Shown: piece after piece, positions 26,122 to 35,218 of the stretch
How the letters are laid out: the number at the start of each line of letters is the position of its first letter
Position numbering within the stretch: position 1 is the first letter of the stretch
Assembly: GCF_009674765.1 (NCBI RefSeq)
Contig: NZ_WKKF01000006.1
Location: 1-64,000 of the forward strand
DNA from: Metabacillus idriensis
Lineage (GTDB): Bacteria > Bacillota > Bacilli > Bacillales > Bacillaceae
DNA length: 64,000 bases
Direction: 5' to 3'
Position numbers and translations under genes: made by a program
The notes under the pieces: model-generated
What the model saw: only the letters and a program-made list of their open reading frames with translations
Database searches by the model: none
What the model was told of the DNA's origin: nothing

Positions 26122-27209
26122 TGAAGAATTTGCTTATTGAAACTGCTTCCGGATCATATCCTGTTTCAGTAGGAAGAAATATCATTGAAACTGAACTGAT
26201 TAAACAAGTAAAAGTAATAAAACCTTCCAGTATATTGATTATTGCTGATGCAGCTGTTCAAAGCCTTTACGGTGAGCGGCTGCTGAATGCAATGAGTCAT
26301 TCTTATAAGACGGAAGTCTTCGTTGTACCGAGCGGAGAAGAGAATAAATCATTCCAATCTTTTTATGATATTCAAACGCTCGCTCTTAAACTTGGACTTG
26401 ACCGGAAATCTCTCATTCTTGCATTCGGCGGAGGAGTTATTGGTGACTTGGCTGGTTTTGCTGCTGCTACATATATGAGAGGTATCCCATTCATTCAGCT
26501 GCCGACTACTTTGCTTGCGCATGATAGTGCGGTCGGAGGGAAAGTCGCGATTAACCATCCAGAAGGAAAGAATATGATTGGTGCGTTTCATCAGCCCCGA
26601 GCAGTCATTTATGATCTGGCTTTTCTTTCGACATTGCCGGTTCATGAGCTTCGTTCTGGTTTTGCAGAAGTGATAAAACACGGTCTGATAGGAAATGCAG
26701 ATTTCTATCATTGGCTGACGTCTGAAATTTCTGTTCTCGATGATCTGGATGATGAAAAACTTCAGCATATGATTCTTGAAGGGATTCGTGTCAAAGCGGC
26801 AGTAGTAAAAGAAGATGAAAAAGAAACCGGAGTGAGAGCCCATCTGAACTTTGGCCATACCCTGGGACATGCGATTGAAGCTTCCGAAGGATATGGAAAG
26901 ATCAGCCACGGTGATGGTGTTGCCATCGGCATGCTTTTTGCGATTTGGCTCAGCGGGAAGATTCACAGCTTGAGTCTTCCTTATGAAAAAATCAAAAATT
27001 GGTTTAAAGAATTAGGCTTTCCGGTTGAAGTGCCTGAAAACTTATCTGCGGATGCTTTAATCAGCAGAATGCTGAAAGATAAAAAGTCGCATTCCGGGAC
27101 GATCACGATGGTTCTGTTAAAAACGATCGGAGCACCGGAAACTTCATCTTTCGAAAGAGATCAATTAAGATCCTTGCTAGAAACATGGAGACAGGAGGGA
27201 TCAGTTTGA
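26121..27209 (+). CDS. aroB: AroB, 3-dehydroquinate synthase
   Basis: A 362-residue NAD- and metal-dependent enzyme that closes the ring of DAHP to 3-dehydroquinate. Typical motifs are PSGEENKS (about 68), GGGVIGDLAGFAAATYMRG (about 102), PTTLLAHDSAVGGK and a metal-site histidine in RAHLNFGHTLGHAIE. It is coupled to aroC (one-base overlap) and to aroH (four-base overlap). Confidence 0.96.
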   Translation: MKNLLIETASGSYPVSVGRNIIETELIKQVKVIKPSSILIIADAAVQSLYGERLLNAMSHSYKTEVFVVPSGEENKSFQSFYDIQTLALKLGLDRKSLILAFGGGVIGDLAGFAAATYMRGIPFIQLPTTLLAHDSAVGGKVAINHPEGKNMIGAFHQPRAVIYDLAFLSTLPVHELRSGFAEVIKHGLIGNADFYHWLTSEISVLDDLDDEKLQHMILEGIRVKAAVVKEDEKETGVRAHLNFGHTLGHAIEASEGYGKISHGDGVAIGMLFAIWLSGKIHSLSLPYEKIKNWFKELGFPVEVPENLSADALISRMLKDKKSHSGTITMVLLKTIGAPETSSFERDQLRSLLETWRQEGSV

Positions 27210-27574
27210 TTCGTGCAATTAGAGGAGCTGCTACAGTTGAACACAATGATGAAGATCAGATCATCAAAGCAACGGAAGCTCTTGTTCTAGAAATGATTGA
27301 AAAAAATAAAGTTGAGCCTGAAGATGTCGCATCTGTCCTGCTCTCAATGACTGCAGATTTAGATGCGGTTTTTCCAGCAAAAGCTCTGCGGAATTTTGAC
27401 GGATGGGAATATGTTCCTGTCATGTGCATGCAGGAAATCCCTGTAGCAGGAAGTCTTGAAAAGTGCATCAGGGTCATGATGACAGTGGAGACTGAGCTTA
27501 ATCAAAAAGAAGTAAAGCATGTTTATCAGGGGAAAGCGATTGTGCTAAGACCCGATTTAACAGGCAAAGAATAA
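27206..27574 (+). CDS. aroH: AroH, monofunctional chorismate mutase
   Basis: A 122-residue AroH-type (pseudo-alpha/beta-barrel trimer) enzyme turning chorismate to prephenate. RAIRGAATVE at the N-terminus, the VFPAKALR segment and CMQEIPV with KCIRVMMTVET match the B. subtilis enzyme. The start is TTG 27206, overlapping the aroB stop (TTGA) and preceded by GGAGGGATC; the in-frame ATG 27185 lies upstream of that ribosome site. A hairpin without a real T run follows at 27598-27624. Confidence 0.94.
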   Translation: MIRAIRGAATVEHNDEDQIIKATEALVLEMIEKNKVEPEDVASVLLSMTADLDAVFPAKALRNFDGWEYVPVMCMQEIPVAGSLEKCIRVMMTVETELNQKEVKHVYQGKAIVLRPDLTGKE

Positions 27575-27597
27575 AATCAAATGAAAATATAGTGCCT

Positions 27598-27624
27598 GAT
27601 GTTCCTCACTTAGGCGGGAACATC
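27598..27624 (+). terminator. Hairpin between aroH and the trp promoter
   Basis: GATGTTCC pairs with GGAACATC over an 11-nt loop. The following tract (ATTCGTTG) is not T-rich, so it is a weak terminator at most; read-through from aroC-aroB-aroH into trp is likely, as in the B. subtilis supraoperon. Confidence 0.4.
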
Positions 27625-27629
27625 ATTCG

Positions 27630-27658
27630 TTGACAGAAAACAGCATGTGTATTAAGAT
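27630..27658 (+). promoter_or_regulatory. trp operon sigma-A promoter
   Basis: Perfect -35 TTGACA (27630-27635), 17-nt spacer, TAAGAT (27653-27658). The start site is expected near 27664-27666. Confidence 0.88.
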
Positions 27659-27664
27659 AGACCC

Positions 27665-27940
27665 CAAGAATAGAAATTAGAAGAGAGCTTCTAATATGTT
27701 CCAGTGCGTTAGATGAGTATAGTGAGCAAGTCAGATTAGTTCAGTGAAAAATCAATTAGTTTAGCATAGTTTAGGGTAGCCGAGAATGAGTTTAGCTGAG
27801 GTCTTTTATATTTTCCGTTACGGTTAAGACTACCCAAAAACAGAGATTCTTTGTTTTTGGGTTTTTTCGTTTTACCGCAGCGCTTCCGCTTAAAACCTCC
27901 TAAATACTTATTCTCCACAATGCTGGAGGAGTGAGTACTT
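27665..27940 (+). promoter_or_regulatory. TRAP-controlled trp leader with attenuator
   Basis: A 5' stem-loop (ATTAGAAG 27676-27683 with CTTCTAAT 27688-27695) is followed by 14 (G/U)AG triplets. Their first bases are at 27710, 715, 720, 724, 737, 757, 762, 767, 772, 777, 782, 788, 793 and 798; the last nine are spaced 5 or 6 nt, the TRAP spacing. GGGTAG (27774-27779), inside the array, can pair with CTACCC (27830-27835) as antiterminator; that segment overlaps the 5' arm of the terminator. TRAP binding would therefore free the terminator. A second hairpin can mask the trpE ribosome site. Confidence 0.92.
27832..27868 (+). terminator. trp leader attenuator terminator
   Basis: ACCCAAAAAC (27832-27841) pairs with GTTTTTGGGT (27853-27862), continued by four inner pairs around an ATT loop, then TTTTTCG. 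Its first bases are shared with the antiterminator. Confidence 0.9.
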
Positions 27941-29485
27941 ATGTTTCATACCGATTTTGCCTCATTTAAACAAGATAGCATGAGCTATCAAACCATACCT
28001 GTTATTAAGTCTTTTCAAGTTGACACGTTCACCCCGATTCAGCTTTTTAAAGTGTTTGAAGATGAAGCGGTGTATTTATTAGAAAGCAAAGACGCGGAAT
28101 CATCATGGTCACGTTATTCATTTATTGGATTAAATCCTTTTTTGTTCATTGAAGAAGAAAATGACCGCTACTGCGTGAGGTCCAAACAAAGAAAAACAAT
28201 CTATGAATCTTCTTCTCTGAAAGAAATCTTTCAATGGATGGACGGCTATTTAAAAGTAAAGCTTCCAGATCTTGATATTCCGTTTGCAGGGGGCGCTGTA
28301 GGCTATTTAGGATATGATTCCGTTACGATGTTTGAACGCGTTCCAAAGCATGCCAATCAAGATTTGAACTTTAAGAAGTGCCTTTTATTCGTTTGCCATA
28401 CGATGATCGCATTCGATCATATTGATAAAACACTTTCGTTTATCCATTACGAACGCCTCTCCGGAAAAGAGTCAGAAGGAGGCAAGCGTGCAGTTTATGA
28501 CATTGCTGAAACCAAAATCAATCAGCTGATCTCCCAACTGACTGAAAAAAGGGATTTCAATGATTTGATGCTTTCTCCGATGGATCAGGCATCTGTTTCG
28601 TTTGAAGGAGTAACCTCCAATTTTGAAAAGGATGATTTTCTTGACTCAGTCGAAAAAATAAAAGAATACATCAGAGCAGGGGATATTTTTCAGGGTGTTC
28701 TTTCTCAAAGATTCGAAATGCCAATAACAGCTAAAGGCTTTGACTTATATCGAATGCTGAGGGTTGTGAATCCCTCGCCTTACATGTTTTACATCAAATT
28801 TGATGAGACTGAGCTGATCGGCAGTTCTCCTGAGAGGCTGATCTACGTTCAGGACGGCTATCTCGAAATTCATCCGATTGCAGGAACCAGAAAACGCGGA
28901 AAGACGGAAGAAGAGGATCTCAGGATGGCGGAAGACCTGCGCAGCGATGAAAAGGAAAAAGCAGAGCATTATATGCTTGTTGACCTGGCAAGAAATGATA
29001 TAGGCAGAGTAGCTGATTATGGGACAGTTAAGACTCCGGTTTTAATGGAGCTCGGACGTTTTTCACACGTGATGCATTTAATTTCAAAGGTGACCGGTCA
29101 ATTAAAAACCGGCATACATCCCATTGATGCTCTGCTTTCATCATTCCCGGCCGGAACGGTATCGGGTGCCCCTAAAGTGCGGGCCATGCAGATTCTGCAG
29201 GAGCTCGAACCAACAGCGAGAAACGCGTACGCAGGGTGCATTGCCTATATTGGCTTTGACGGCAATATTGATTCTTGCATTACAATCAGGACAATTTCTT
29301 TGCAGGGCGGAAAAGCTTATGTTCAGGCAGGAGCCGGAATTGTAGCAGATTCAAAGCCTGAACTAGAATGGAAAGAAACGAGAAATAAAGCAAGCGCCTT
29401 AATTAAAACCATTGAACTTGCAGAAAAAGTGTTTGGCAAAAAGGAGGAGGCAGAAAATGAAAACATTACTCAGCAAATGCATTGA
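27941..29485 (+). CDS. trpE: TrpE, anthranilate synthase component I
   Basis: A 514-residue aminase subunit that makes anthranilate from chorismate using ammonia delivered by a glutamine amidotransferase. The LLESKD motif near residue 46 is the tryptophan feedback site. The catalytic half has GDIFQGVLSQRFEM, IAGTRKRGKTEEED and FPAGTVSGAPKVRAM. GGAGGAGTGAG precedes the ATG. No trpG is in the operon, so the amidotransferase must come from elsewhere (PabA does this in B. subtilis). Confidence 0.96.
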   Translation: MFHTDFASFKQDSMSYQTIPVIKSFQVDTFTPIQLFKVFEDEAVYLLESKDAESSWSRYSFIGLNPFLFIEEENDRYCVRSKQRKTIYESSSLKEIFQWMDGYLKVKLPDLDIPFAGGAVGYLGYDSVTMFERVPKHANQDLNFKKCLLFVCHTMIAFDHIDKTLSFIHYERLSGKESEGGKRAVYDIAETKINQLISQLTEKRDFNDLMLSPMDQASVSFEGVTSNFEKDDFLDSVEKIKEYIRAGDIFQGVLSQRFEMPITAKGFDLYRMLRVVNPSPYMFYIKFDETELIGSSPERLIYVQDGYLEIHPIAGTRKRGKTEEEDLRMAEDLRSDEKEKAEHYMLVDLARNDIGRVADYGTVKTPVLMELGRFSHVMHLISKVTGQLKTGIHPIDALLSSFPAGTVSGAPKVRAMQILQELEPTARNAYAGCIAYIGFDGNIDSCITIRTISLQGGKAYVQAGAGIVADSKPELEWKETRNKASALIKTIELAEKVFGKKEEAENENITQQMH

Positions 29486-30476
29486 AGGCTACACGCTGAC
29501 CGAAGAAGAGGCAATGGCTGCCATGAATCAGGTAATGGAGGGAAAAGCCACTTCCAGCCAAATCGCAAGTTTCATTTCCATATTAAGATTCCGCGGTGAA
29601 ACGGTTGACGAGCTTGTCGGTTTTGCAAAAGCAATGAAACAGCATATGACCCGCATTGATTATGCAGAGGAACTGATTGATACATGCGGAACAGGCGGAG
29701 ACGGGGCATCGACATTTAATATTTCGACTGCATCAGCAATCCTTGCGTCTGCGCTCGGAGTAAAAGTAGCAAAGCACGGCAATCGGGCAATCTCATCAAA
29801 AAGCGGCAGTGCAGATGTGCTTGAACAGCTTGGGATCTCCATTCAAACAACACCGGATGAAGCGAAGCTCGCTCTGCAGGCTTATGATATGAGTTTTCTG
29901 TTCGCGCCTATCTACCATTCTTCCATGAAACATGCTGTAAGCCCTAGACAGGAAATCGGCTTCAGAACGGTTTTTAACCTTCTTGGACCATTAGCAAACC
30001 CTGCTGATGCCAAGCGCCAGGTAATGGGAGTGTTCTCTACAGAGTATGCAGAAAAAATAGCCTTTGCCCTGCGCGAGCTTGGCTCAGAACATGTTCTCCT
30101 TGTTACAGGAAGAGATGGCCTCGACGAATGCAGTATTACAGGTGTAACAGATATTGTTGAACTGAAAAACGGCAAGATTGACCGTTATGAAATAACCCCG
30201 GAAGAGATGGGACTGCAGCGCGGAGAATTAAAAGACATCCAGGTTGAGAGCCCAGCTGAAAGTGCAGAACTGATTCTGGGTGTGTTCGAAGGGAAGCGCA
30301 GCGGGGCGGCGGCAGACATTGTTGCACTGAATGCCGGTGCTGCTTTATATGTAGCAGGCAAAACGGATTCACTTGCTGATGGAGTGAAAAAAGCGGCAGA
30401 CGCAATCGCAAATGGCACAGCCTATCGTCAGCTCGCCCGTCTTCAAAGAAAGAAGGAGGAGCAGTATGCTTACTAA
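29457..30476 (+). CDS. trpD: TrpD, anthranilate phosphoribosyltransferase
   Basis: A 339-residue enzyme joining anthranilate to PRPP. The PRPP loop is DTCGTGGDGASTFNIST (about residues 76-92) and AKHGNRAISSKSGSADVLE follows. ATG 29457 comes after AAGGAGGAGG inside the end of trpE, so trpE and trpD overlap by 29 nt; the open frame from 29412 is only an extension. This coupling is typical for the operon. Confidence 0.95.
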   Translation: MKTLLSKCIEGYTLTEEEAMAAMNQVMEGKATSSQIASFISILRFRGETVDELVGFAKAMKQHMTRIDYAEELIDTCGTGGDGASTFNISTASAILASALGVKVAKHGNRAISSKSGSADVLEQLGISIQTTPDEAKLALQAYDMSFLFAPIYHSSMKHAVSPRQEIGFRTVFNLLGPLANPADAKRQVMGVFSTEYAEKIAFALRELGSEHVLLVTGRDGLDECSITGVTDIVELKNGKIDRYEITPEEMGLQRGELKDIQVESPAESAELILGVFEGKRSGAAADIVALNAGAALYVAGKTDSLADGVKKAADAIANGTAYRQLARLQRKKEEQYAY

Positions 30477-31227
30477 AATTCTTGAAAAAAAACGGGAAGA
30501 AGTGCTTTCACTGACTATTCCTGAAAGAACTAACGTATCTGAACGCTCATTTTACAGTGCCTTGAAGCATTCAAACCGGAAACCGGCTTTAATCGCGGAA
30601 GTAAAAAAGGCATCTCCTTCTAAAGGGATCATTAAAGAGAATTTTCATCCGGTGGAAATTGCAAAAGCTTATGAAGCTGGAAAAGCAGATTGTCTCTCTG
30701 TTTTAACAGATGAAAGCTTTTTTCAGGGCCATCGTGATTTTATAGTGGAAATTAAGAAAGAAGTCAGTCTCCCGGTGTTAAGGAAGGATTTCATTATTGA
30801 TCACAAGCAAGTTGAGGAATCCAGGAATATAGGGGCAGATGCCATCCTTTTAATAGGAGAGGCGCTTGAAGCTAAAGAGCTGCACGAACTGTATGTGCAT
30901 GCTTATGAGCTCGGCATGGATGTATTGGTGGAAGTGCATTCTCTGGCAGTTCTGGAAAAGCTTATGTCTGAGTTCACCCCTAAAATACTAGGTGTGAATA
31001 ATAGAGATCTTTCAACCTTTAAGACAAATATCCATCAAATAAAGACAATAAGCACATCCGTTCCAAAAGATACTCTGCTAGTGAGTGAAAGCGGCATTTT
31101 TACATTTGAAGATGTGAAAACTGTTCAGCAAGAAGGCGCTCATGCCATTTTAGTCGGAGAATCACTCATGCGCGGTGAGAATCAAACAGCTGCCATCAAA
31201 GCTCTATACGGAGAAGAAAATGAGTAA
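30466..31227 (+). CDS. trpC: TrpC, indole-3-glycerol phosphate synthase
   Basis: A 253-residue TIM-barrel enzyme. IAEVKKASPSKG (about 46) and VLRKDFIIDHKQ (about 103) carry catalytic lysines, and GVNNRDLSTFKT plus VSESGIF are phosphate-site motifs. ATG 30466 follows AAGGAGGAGC and overlaps trpD by 11 nt; the 18 codons upstream lack a ribosome site. Separate trpC and trpF genes are the Bacillus arrangement. Confidence 0.95.
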   Translation: MLTKILEKKREEVLSLTIPERTNVSERSFYSALKHSNRKPALIAEVKKASPSKGIIKENFHPVEIAKAYEAGKADCLSVLTDESFFQGHRDFIVEIKKEVSLPVLRKDFIIDHKQVEESRNIGADAILLIGEALEAKELHELYVHAYELGMDVLVEVHSLAVLEKLMSEFTPKILGVNNRDLSTFKTNIHQIKTISTSVPKDTLLVSESGIFTFEDVKTVQQEGAHAILVGESLMRGENQTAAIKALYGEENE

Positions 31228-31876
31228 ACCTTTGATCAAGTTATGCGGAAATCGATCTTTGGAAGATTTAAAGCTGACAGGCAAGTCAAAGGCAGATTAT
31301 CTCGGACTTATTTTTGCTGAAAGTAAGCGGACAGTGGAAGCTCTGGATGTAAAAGAGTGGCTAAAAGAAGTTGAAACTGAGGATAAACAATTAGTGGCGA
31401 TATTTGTAAATGCCCGCCTGAATGAAATAGAACAAGTCATGAATGAACTTCCAATCGATGTCATTCAATGCCACGGCTCGGAGACAGTCAAAGAAATTGC
31501 TGAAATCAAGCATCATTTTAAGAGGGAAGTATGGAAGGCATTGCCCCATTATGAGGGAACACTGACTGATATGAAATTATATGCAGAAGCAGCGGACGGC
31601 TTTGTGATTGATTCTAAAGTCAAAGAAGCTTTCGGAGGAACTGGACAGACATTCGATTGGTCAAAAGTACCGTCTTATATACAGGCCGCTGAGGAGATAA
31701 ACAAAACACTCTTCATTGCAGGAGGCATTACTCCTGGCAATATTGAACAGCTGCTCGGGCTACATCCGCCGGGCATCGATATTTCAAGCGGCATTGAACA
31801 AAACGGAAAAAAAGATGAGGCCTTATTGACAAGGCTAGAAGAAAGGGTGAATCACCATGTATCAGTTTCCAGATGA
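31220..31876 (+). CDS. trpF: TrpF, phosphoribosylanthranilate isomerase
   Basis: A 218-residue TIM-barrel isomerase. The N-terminal [12 protein letters not shown] holds the catalytic cysteine, VIQCHGSE and the catalytic aspartate in FVIDSK follow, and [10 protein letters not shown] with GIDISSGIE bind phosphate. ATG 31220 overlaps the trpC stop by 8 nt, after GGAGAAG. Confidence 0.94.
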   Translation: MSKPLIKLCGNRSLEDLKLTGKSKADYLGLIFAESKRTVEALDVKEWLKEVETEDKQLVAIFVNARLNEIEQVMNELPIDVIQCHGSETVKEIAEIKHHFKREVWKALPHYEGTLTDMKLYAEAADGFVIDSKVKEAFGGTGQTFDWSKVPSYIQAAEEINKTLFIAGGITPGNIEQLLGLHPPGIDISSGIEQNGKKDEALLTRLEERVNHHVSVSR

Positions 31877-33086
31877 ATTTGGCAGATTCGGAGATTTTGG
31901 AGGGAAATATGTACCTGAAACGTTAATGCAGCCGCTTGAAGAATTGCAAGAGGCATTTGCAGAAGCGGCGGCCGATCCTGAATTTATGAACGAATACCAC
32001 CGTCTTCTCATTGAATATTCCGGAAGGCCGACAACATTGACCTATGCCGAAAACATAACGAAAAAACTTGGCGGAGCAAAGATTTTTCTGAAACGCGAGG
32101 ATCTTAACCATACAGGCGCTCACAAAATTAATAATGCGATTGGCCAGGCCCTACTGGCACAGAAAATGGGGAAAACAAAAATTATTGCAGAGACAGGTGC
32201 AGGACAGCACGGTGTCGCGGCAGCAACCGTTGCAGCAAAATTTGGCCTTGAATGCAAAGTCTTTATGGGGGAAGAAGATGTGATCCGTCAGCAGCTTAAC
32301 GTCTTTCGGATGAAGCTGCTCGGGGCGGAAGTTATCCCTGTTCACAGCGGAAATAAAACGCTGAAGGATGCTACGAACGAAGCGATCAGATACTGGGTTC
32401 AGCATTGTGAGGATCATTTTTATATGATCGGTTCAGTAGTAGGACCTCATCCATATCCGCAAATGGTCAGAGAGTTTCAAAGAGTAATAGGAGATGAAGC
32501 GAAGCAGCAGCTGGCTGAACGAATGGATTGCCTTCCTGATAAAGTAGTCGCATGCGTCGGCGGAGGAAGCAATGCGATTGGCATGTTTGCAGCCTTCATT
32601 GAGGAAGATGTTGAGCTTGTCGGCGTTGAAGCGGCAGGCAAAGGCGTTGATACACCTCTCCATGCTGCAACCATCACCAAGGGCACAAAAGGAGTTATTC
32701 ATGGTTCGCTCACTTACCTGATCCAGGATGAGTACGGGCAAATTATTGAACCATACTCCATTTCAGCCGGGCTTGATTACCCTGGAATTGGACCTGAGCA
32801 TGCACACCTTGCAGATACAGGCCGGGTGAAATATGAGAGCGTAACTGATGACGAGGCCTTAGAAGCGTTAACTGTCTTAGCAAAGGAAGAAGGAATTCTT
32901 CCGGCTATTGAAACCGCCCATGCTCTTGCAAAGGCCTTCCAGCTTGCAGAGAAAATGGATCCAGATGAAACGCTGCTCATCTGTTTATCAGGACGCGGAG
33001 ACAAAGATGTTCATACACTAATGGAATCTCTTGAAGGGAGCGATAAGAATGCAGGAATACTTGCAGAAGCAGCTTGCGCAAAATAA
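31857..33086 (+). CDS. trpB: TrpB, tryptophan synthase beta chain
   Basis: A 409-residue PLP enzyme that condenses indole and serine. The PLP lysine is in [13 protein letters not shown] (about residue 93); [11 protein letters not shown] is the phosphate loop, and the early [13 protein letters not shown] is typical of the TrpB1 type that works with TrpA. AAAGGGTGA precedes the ATG; overlaps trpF by 20 nt and trpA by 38 nt. Confidence 0.96.
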   Translation: MYQFPDEFGRFGDFGGKYVPETLMQPLEELQEAFAEAAADPEFMNEYHRLLIEYSGRPTTLTYAENITKKLGGAKIFLKREDLNHTGAHKINNAIGQALLAQKMGKTKIIAETGAGQHGVAAATVAAKFGLECKVFMGEEDVIRQQLNVFRMKLLGAEVIPVHSGNKTLKDATNEAIRYWVQHCEDHFYMIGSVVGPHPYPQMVREFQRVIGDEAKQQLAERMDCLPDKVVACVGGGSNAIGMFAAFIEEDVELVGVEAAGKGVDTPLHAATITKGTKGVIHGSLTYLIQDEYGQIIEPYSISAGLDYPGIGPEHAHLADTGRVKYESVTDDEALEALTVLAKEEGILPAIETAHALAKAFQLAEKMDPDETLLICLSGRGDKDVHTLMESLEGSDKNAGILAEAACAK

Positions 33087-33867
33087 GAAATTATTTATCC
33101 CGTTTATAACAGCAGGCGACCCAAATGGTGAAGCCACAATCGGACTCGCGCTTACTCTTCAGAAGGCTGGAGCTTCAGCTATTGAACTTGGCATCCCATA
33201 TTCAGATCCCCTGGCGGACGGTCCTGTCATCCAAAGGGCTTCGCAAAGATCGCTGTCGGCCGGTATGAATATTGTAAAAGCCATGGAACTCGTTCCATCT
33301 ATGCGCGAAAGAGGTCTAACTATTCCAATAATTCTTTTTACGTATTATAATCCTGTGTTACAATTAGGAAAAGAATCCTTCTTTGCTTTAGCGGAAAAAA
33401 ACACAATAGACGGGCTGCTGATTCCGGATCTTCCTTTTGAAGAGAGCGGAGATTTGAGAGAGTCCTGCAAGCAGCATGGCGTCACGTTTATTTCAATGGT
33501 TGCCCCTACATCTGTTCAGCGGCTTAAGAAAATTGTGTCAAATGCAGAAGGCTTTCTTTACTGTGTTTCATCGTTAGGTGTAACAGGTTCGAGAAAGACG
33601 TTCGATCAGCGCATTTACGATTTTCTGAGTGAGGTAAAACAAGAAGCTTCAGTTCCTGTCGTTGTCGGTTTCGGTGTTTCTTCAAAGGAACACGTAGAAG
33701 AACTGACAAAGGTATGTGACGGAGTTGTTGTAGGCAGTGCACTAATTGAAGAAGTTGAGAGGTTATCTTCAAAACTGAAAGAGGCTGATTCATTGGATGC
33801 TGCCCTTCTCGAGTTTGAAGAAAAAGCTTCCTCCTTTGTTTCAAATGCTAAAGTAAGCACAGGATGA
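33049..33867 (+). CDS. trpA: TrpA, tryptophan synthase alpha chain
   Basis: A 272-residue TIM-barrel subunit that cleaves indole-3-glycerol phosphate. [12 protein letters not shown], the catalytic glutamate in [19 protein letters not shown], and [11 protein letters not shown] with its aspartate are visible, as are GVTGSR and GFGVSSKEH at the phosphate site. ATG 33049 is used (GGGAG ahead) rather than 33031, which lacks a ribosome site. It starts inside trpB, consistent with coupled synthesis of the alpha2-beta2 complex. Confidence 0.95.
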   Translation: MQEYLQKQLAQNKKLFIPFITAGDPNGEATIGLALTLQKAGASAIELGIPYSDPLADGPVIQRASQRSLSAGMNIVKAMELVPSMRERGLTIPIILFTYYNPVLQLGKESFFALAEKNTIDGLLIPDLPFEESGDLRESCKQHGVTFISMVAPTSVQRLKKIVSNAEGFLYCVSSLGVTGSRKTFDQRIYDFLSEVKQEASVPVVVGFGVSSKEHVEELTKVCDGVVVGSALIEEVERLSSKLKEADSLDAALLEFEEKASSFVSNAKVSTG

Positions 33868-33921
33868 AACGCGCAGCAAGCGGAGAAATCTTCGCTTTTA
33901 TTAAAGAAGAGGTGTCCATTC

Positions 33922-35004
33922 ATGCAAATTAAAGATCAGCTTACGAACTTAAAACCGTATCAGCCCGGTAAACCAATTGAAGAAGTAAAAAAAGAGTATA
34001 ACTTAACTCACATTGTGAAGCTCGCTTCCAACGAAAATCCATACGGCAGCTCAGAACGCGCGAAAAAAGCCATTCAGGATGAACTGAATCAGCTTGCTAT
34101 GTATCCAGACGGCTACAGTGCTCTGCTTCGTGAAACGCTGGCACGTTTTTTAAACGTAGAGGAAAATGAAATTATTTTTGGAAATGGATCCGATGAAATT
34201 GTCCAGATCATTTGCCGCGCCTTTTTGAAGAAAGGGACGAACACAGTAATGGCAACACCGACATTTCCTCAATACCGCCACAATGCCATCATTGAAGGCG
34301 CGGATATTAAGGAAATTCCGCTGATCGATGGAGATCACGATCTGAACTCCATGCTTGCAGCAATTGACGAACAAACAAAGGTCATTTGGCTATGTTCACC
34401 AAACAATCCAACAGGTACTTATATCAACGAGCAGTCTTTGCATGCTTTCATGAAAAAGGTGCCAAATCATGTGCTTGTTATCCTGGATGAAGCTTACTAT
34501 GAATATGTAACAGCATCTGATTTTCCGGAAACACTGCCATTAATCAAACAATATAAAAACGTCATGATTCTCCGCACTTTCTCAAAAGCATACGGCCTTG
34601 CAGCCCTCCGCGTCGGTTACGGAATTGCGAACAGGGAGTTAATCAAAAGCATCGAACCTGCAAGAGAGCCCTTTAATACGAACCGTTTAGGACAGACTGC
34701 CGCACTGCATGCTTTAGGTGATCAGGATTTCATTAAACAATGTGCAGAAAAAAACAAACAGGGTCTTGAACAGTTTTACAATTTCAGTAAGGAACACGGT
34801 TTATCCTACTATCCTTCAGAAGGAAACTTTATTCTGATCGATTTTAACCGCGATGCGGATGAAGTATTTCAGGCACTGCTGGAAAAAGGCTATATTGTCC
34901 GTTCCGGCAAAGCACTCGGATTTCCAACGTCTATCCGCATCACAATCGGAACGAAAGAACAAAACGAAGAGATTCTGCAGATTCTAACAGAATTGATTTC
35001 ATAA
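33922..35004 (+). CDS. hisC: HisC, histidinol-phosphate/aromatic aminotransferase
   Basis: A 360-residue class I PLP transaminase. The PLP lysine is in [18 protein letters not shown] (about residue 222), with SPNNPTGTY and a C-terminal arginine region RITIGTKEQ. In Bacillus the protein placed here serves histidine synthesis and also transaminates prephenate products for Tyr/Phe, which explains its place after trpA. GAAGAGGTG stands before the ATG. Unlike the B. subtilis layout as I recall it, a terminator and a repeat separate it from tyrA. Confidence 0.95.
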   Translation: MQIKDQLTNLKPYQPGKPIEEVKKEYNLTHIVKLASNENPYGSSERAKKAIQDELNQLAMYPDGYSALLRETLARFLNVEENEIIFGNGSDEIVQIICRAFLKKGTNTVMATPTFPQYRHNAIIEGADIKEIPLIDGDHDLNSMLAAIDEQTKVIWLCSPNNPTGTYINEQSLHAFMKKVPNHVLVILDEAYYEYVTASDFPETLPLIKQYKNVMILRTFSKAYGLAALRVGYGIANRELIKSIEPAREPFNTNRLGQTAALHALGDQDFIKQCAEKNKQGLEQFYNFSKEHGLSYYPSEGNFILIDFNRDADEVFQALLEKGYIVRSGKALGFPTSIRITIGTKEQNEEILQILTELIS

Positions 35005-35006
35005 AA

Positions 35007-35037
35007 GAAGAGGTGATCTTAATCACCTCTTTCTTAT
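35007..35037 (+). terminator. Rho-independent terminator after hisC
   Basis: Perfect 9-bp stem AGAGGTGAT / ATCACCTCT with a CTTA loop, then TTCTTAT. The T run is short, so stopping may be partial. Confidence 0.78.
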
Positions 35038-35069
35038 AAATATAGGGAATATAAAGTTTTATACTTTTT

Positions 35070-35189
35070 GTCTAGCTCCATCGCTCAGGCTCCTCGGACA
35101 GAACAATTCCGTCAAAAAAGTCAAACCCGGACTTTTCCGCCGGATTCTTATCTGTCATGCCTGAGCTAAACGGGCGATTCCGCTTTTCT
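35070..35189 (+). repeat. Dispersed palindromic repeat, full copy
   Basis: TCTAGCTCCATCGCTCAG at the start; outer pairing GGCTCC ... CTGAGCT is somewhat altered. The centre AAAAAAGTCAAACCCGGACTTTT is the second centre type, also seen at 15.97, 16.10 and 52.73 kb. It ends CGGGCGATTCCGCTTTTCT, directly before the tyrA ribosome site region. Confidence 0.85.
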
Positions 35190-35218
35190 ATACATATTGC
35201 AGCTGAGGGTGATAAAGA

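Noticed and set aside
26349-26966. 205-residue minus-strand open frame inside aroB
   Set aside because: Lies wholly within a clear aroB on the other strand, has no ribosome site and no recognisable motif; it is a codon-bias shadow.
27665-27940. T-box or leader-peptide attenuator for trp
   Set aside because: No T-box consensus and no Trp-rich leader peptide; the (G/U)AG array and the mtrB gene point to TRAP.
29457-30476. A missing trpG or a trpE-trpG fusion
   Set aside because: trpE has the normal component I length and trpD begins inside its end; there is no room for an amidotransferase. Absence from the operon is normal for Bacillus.
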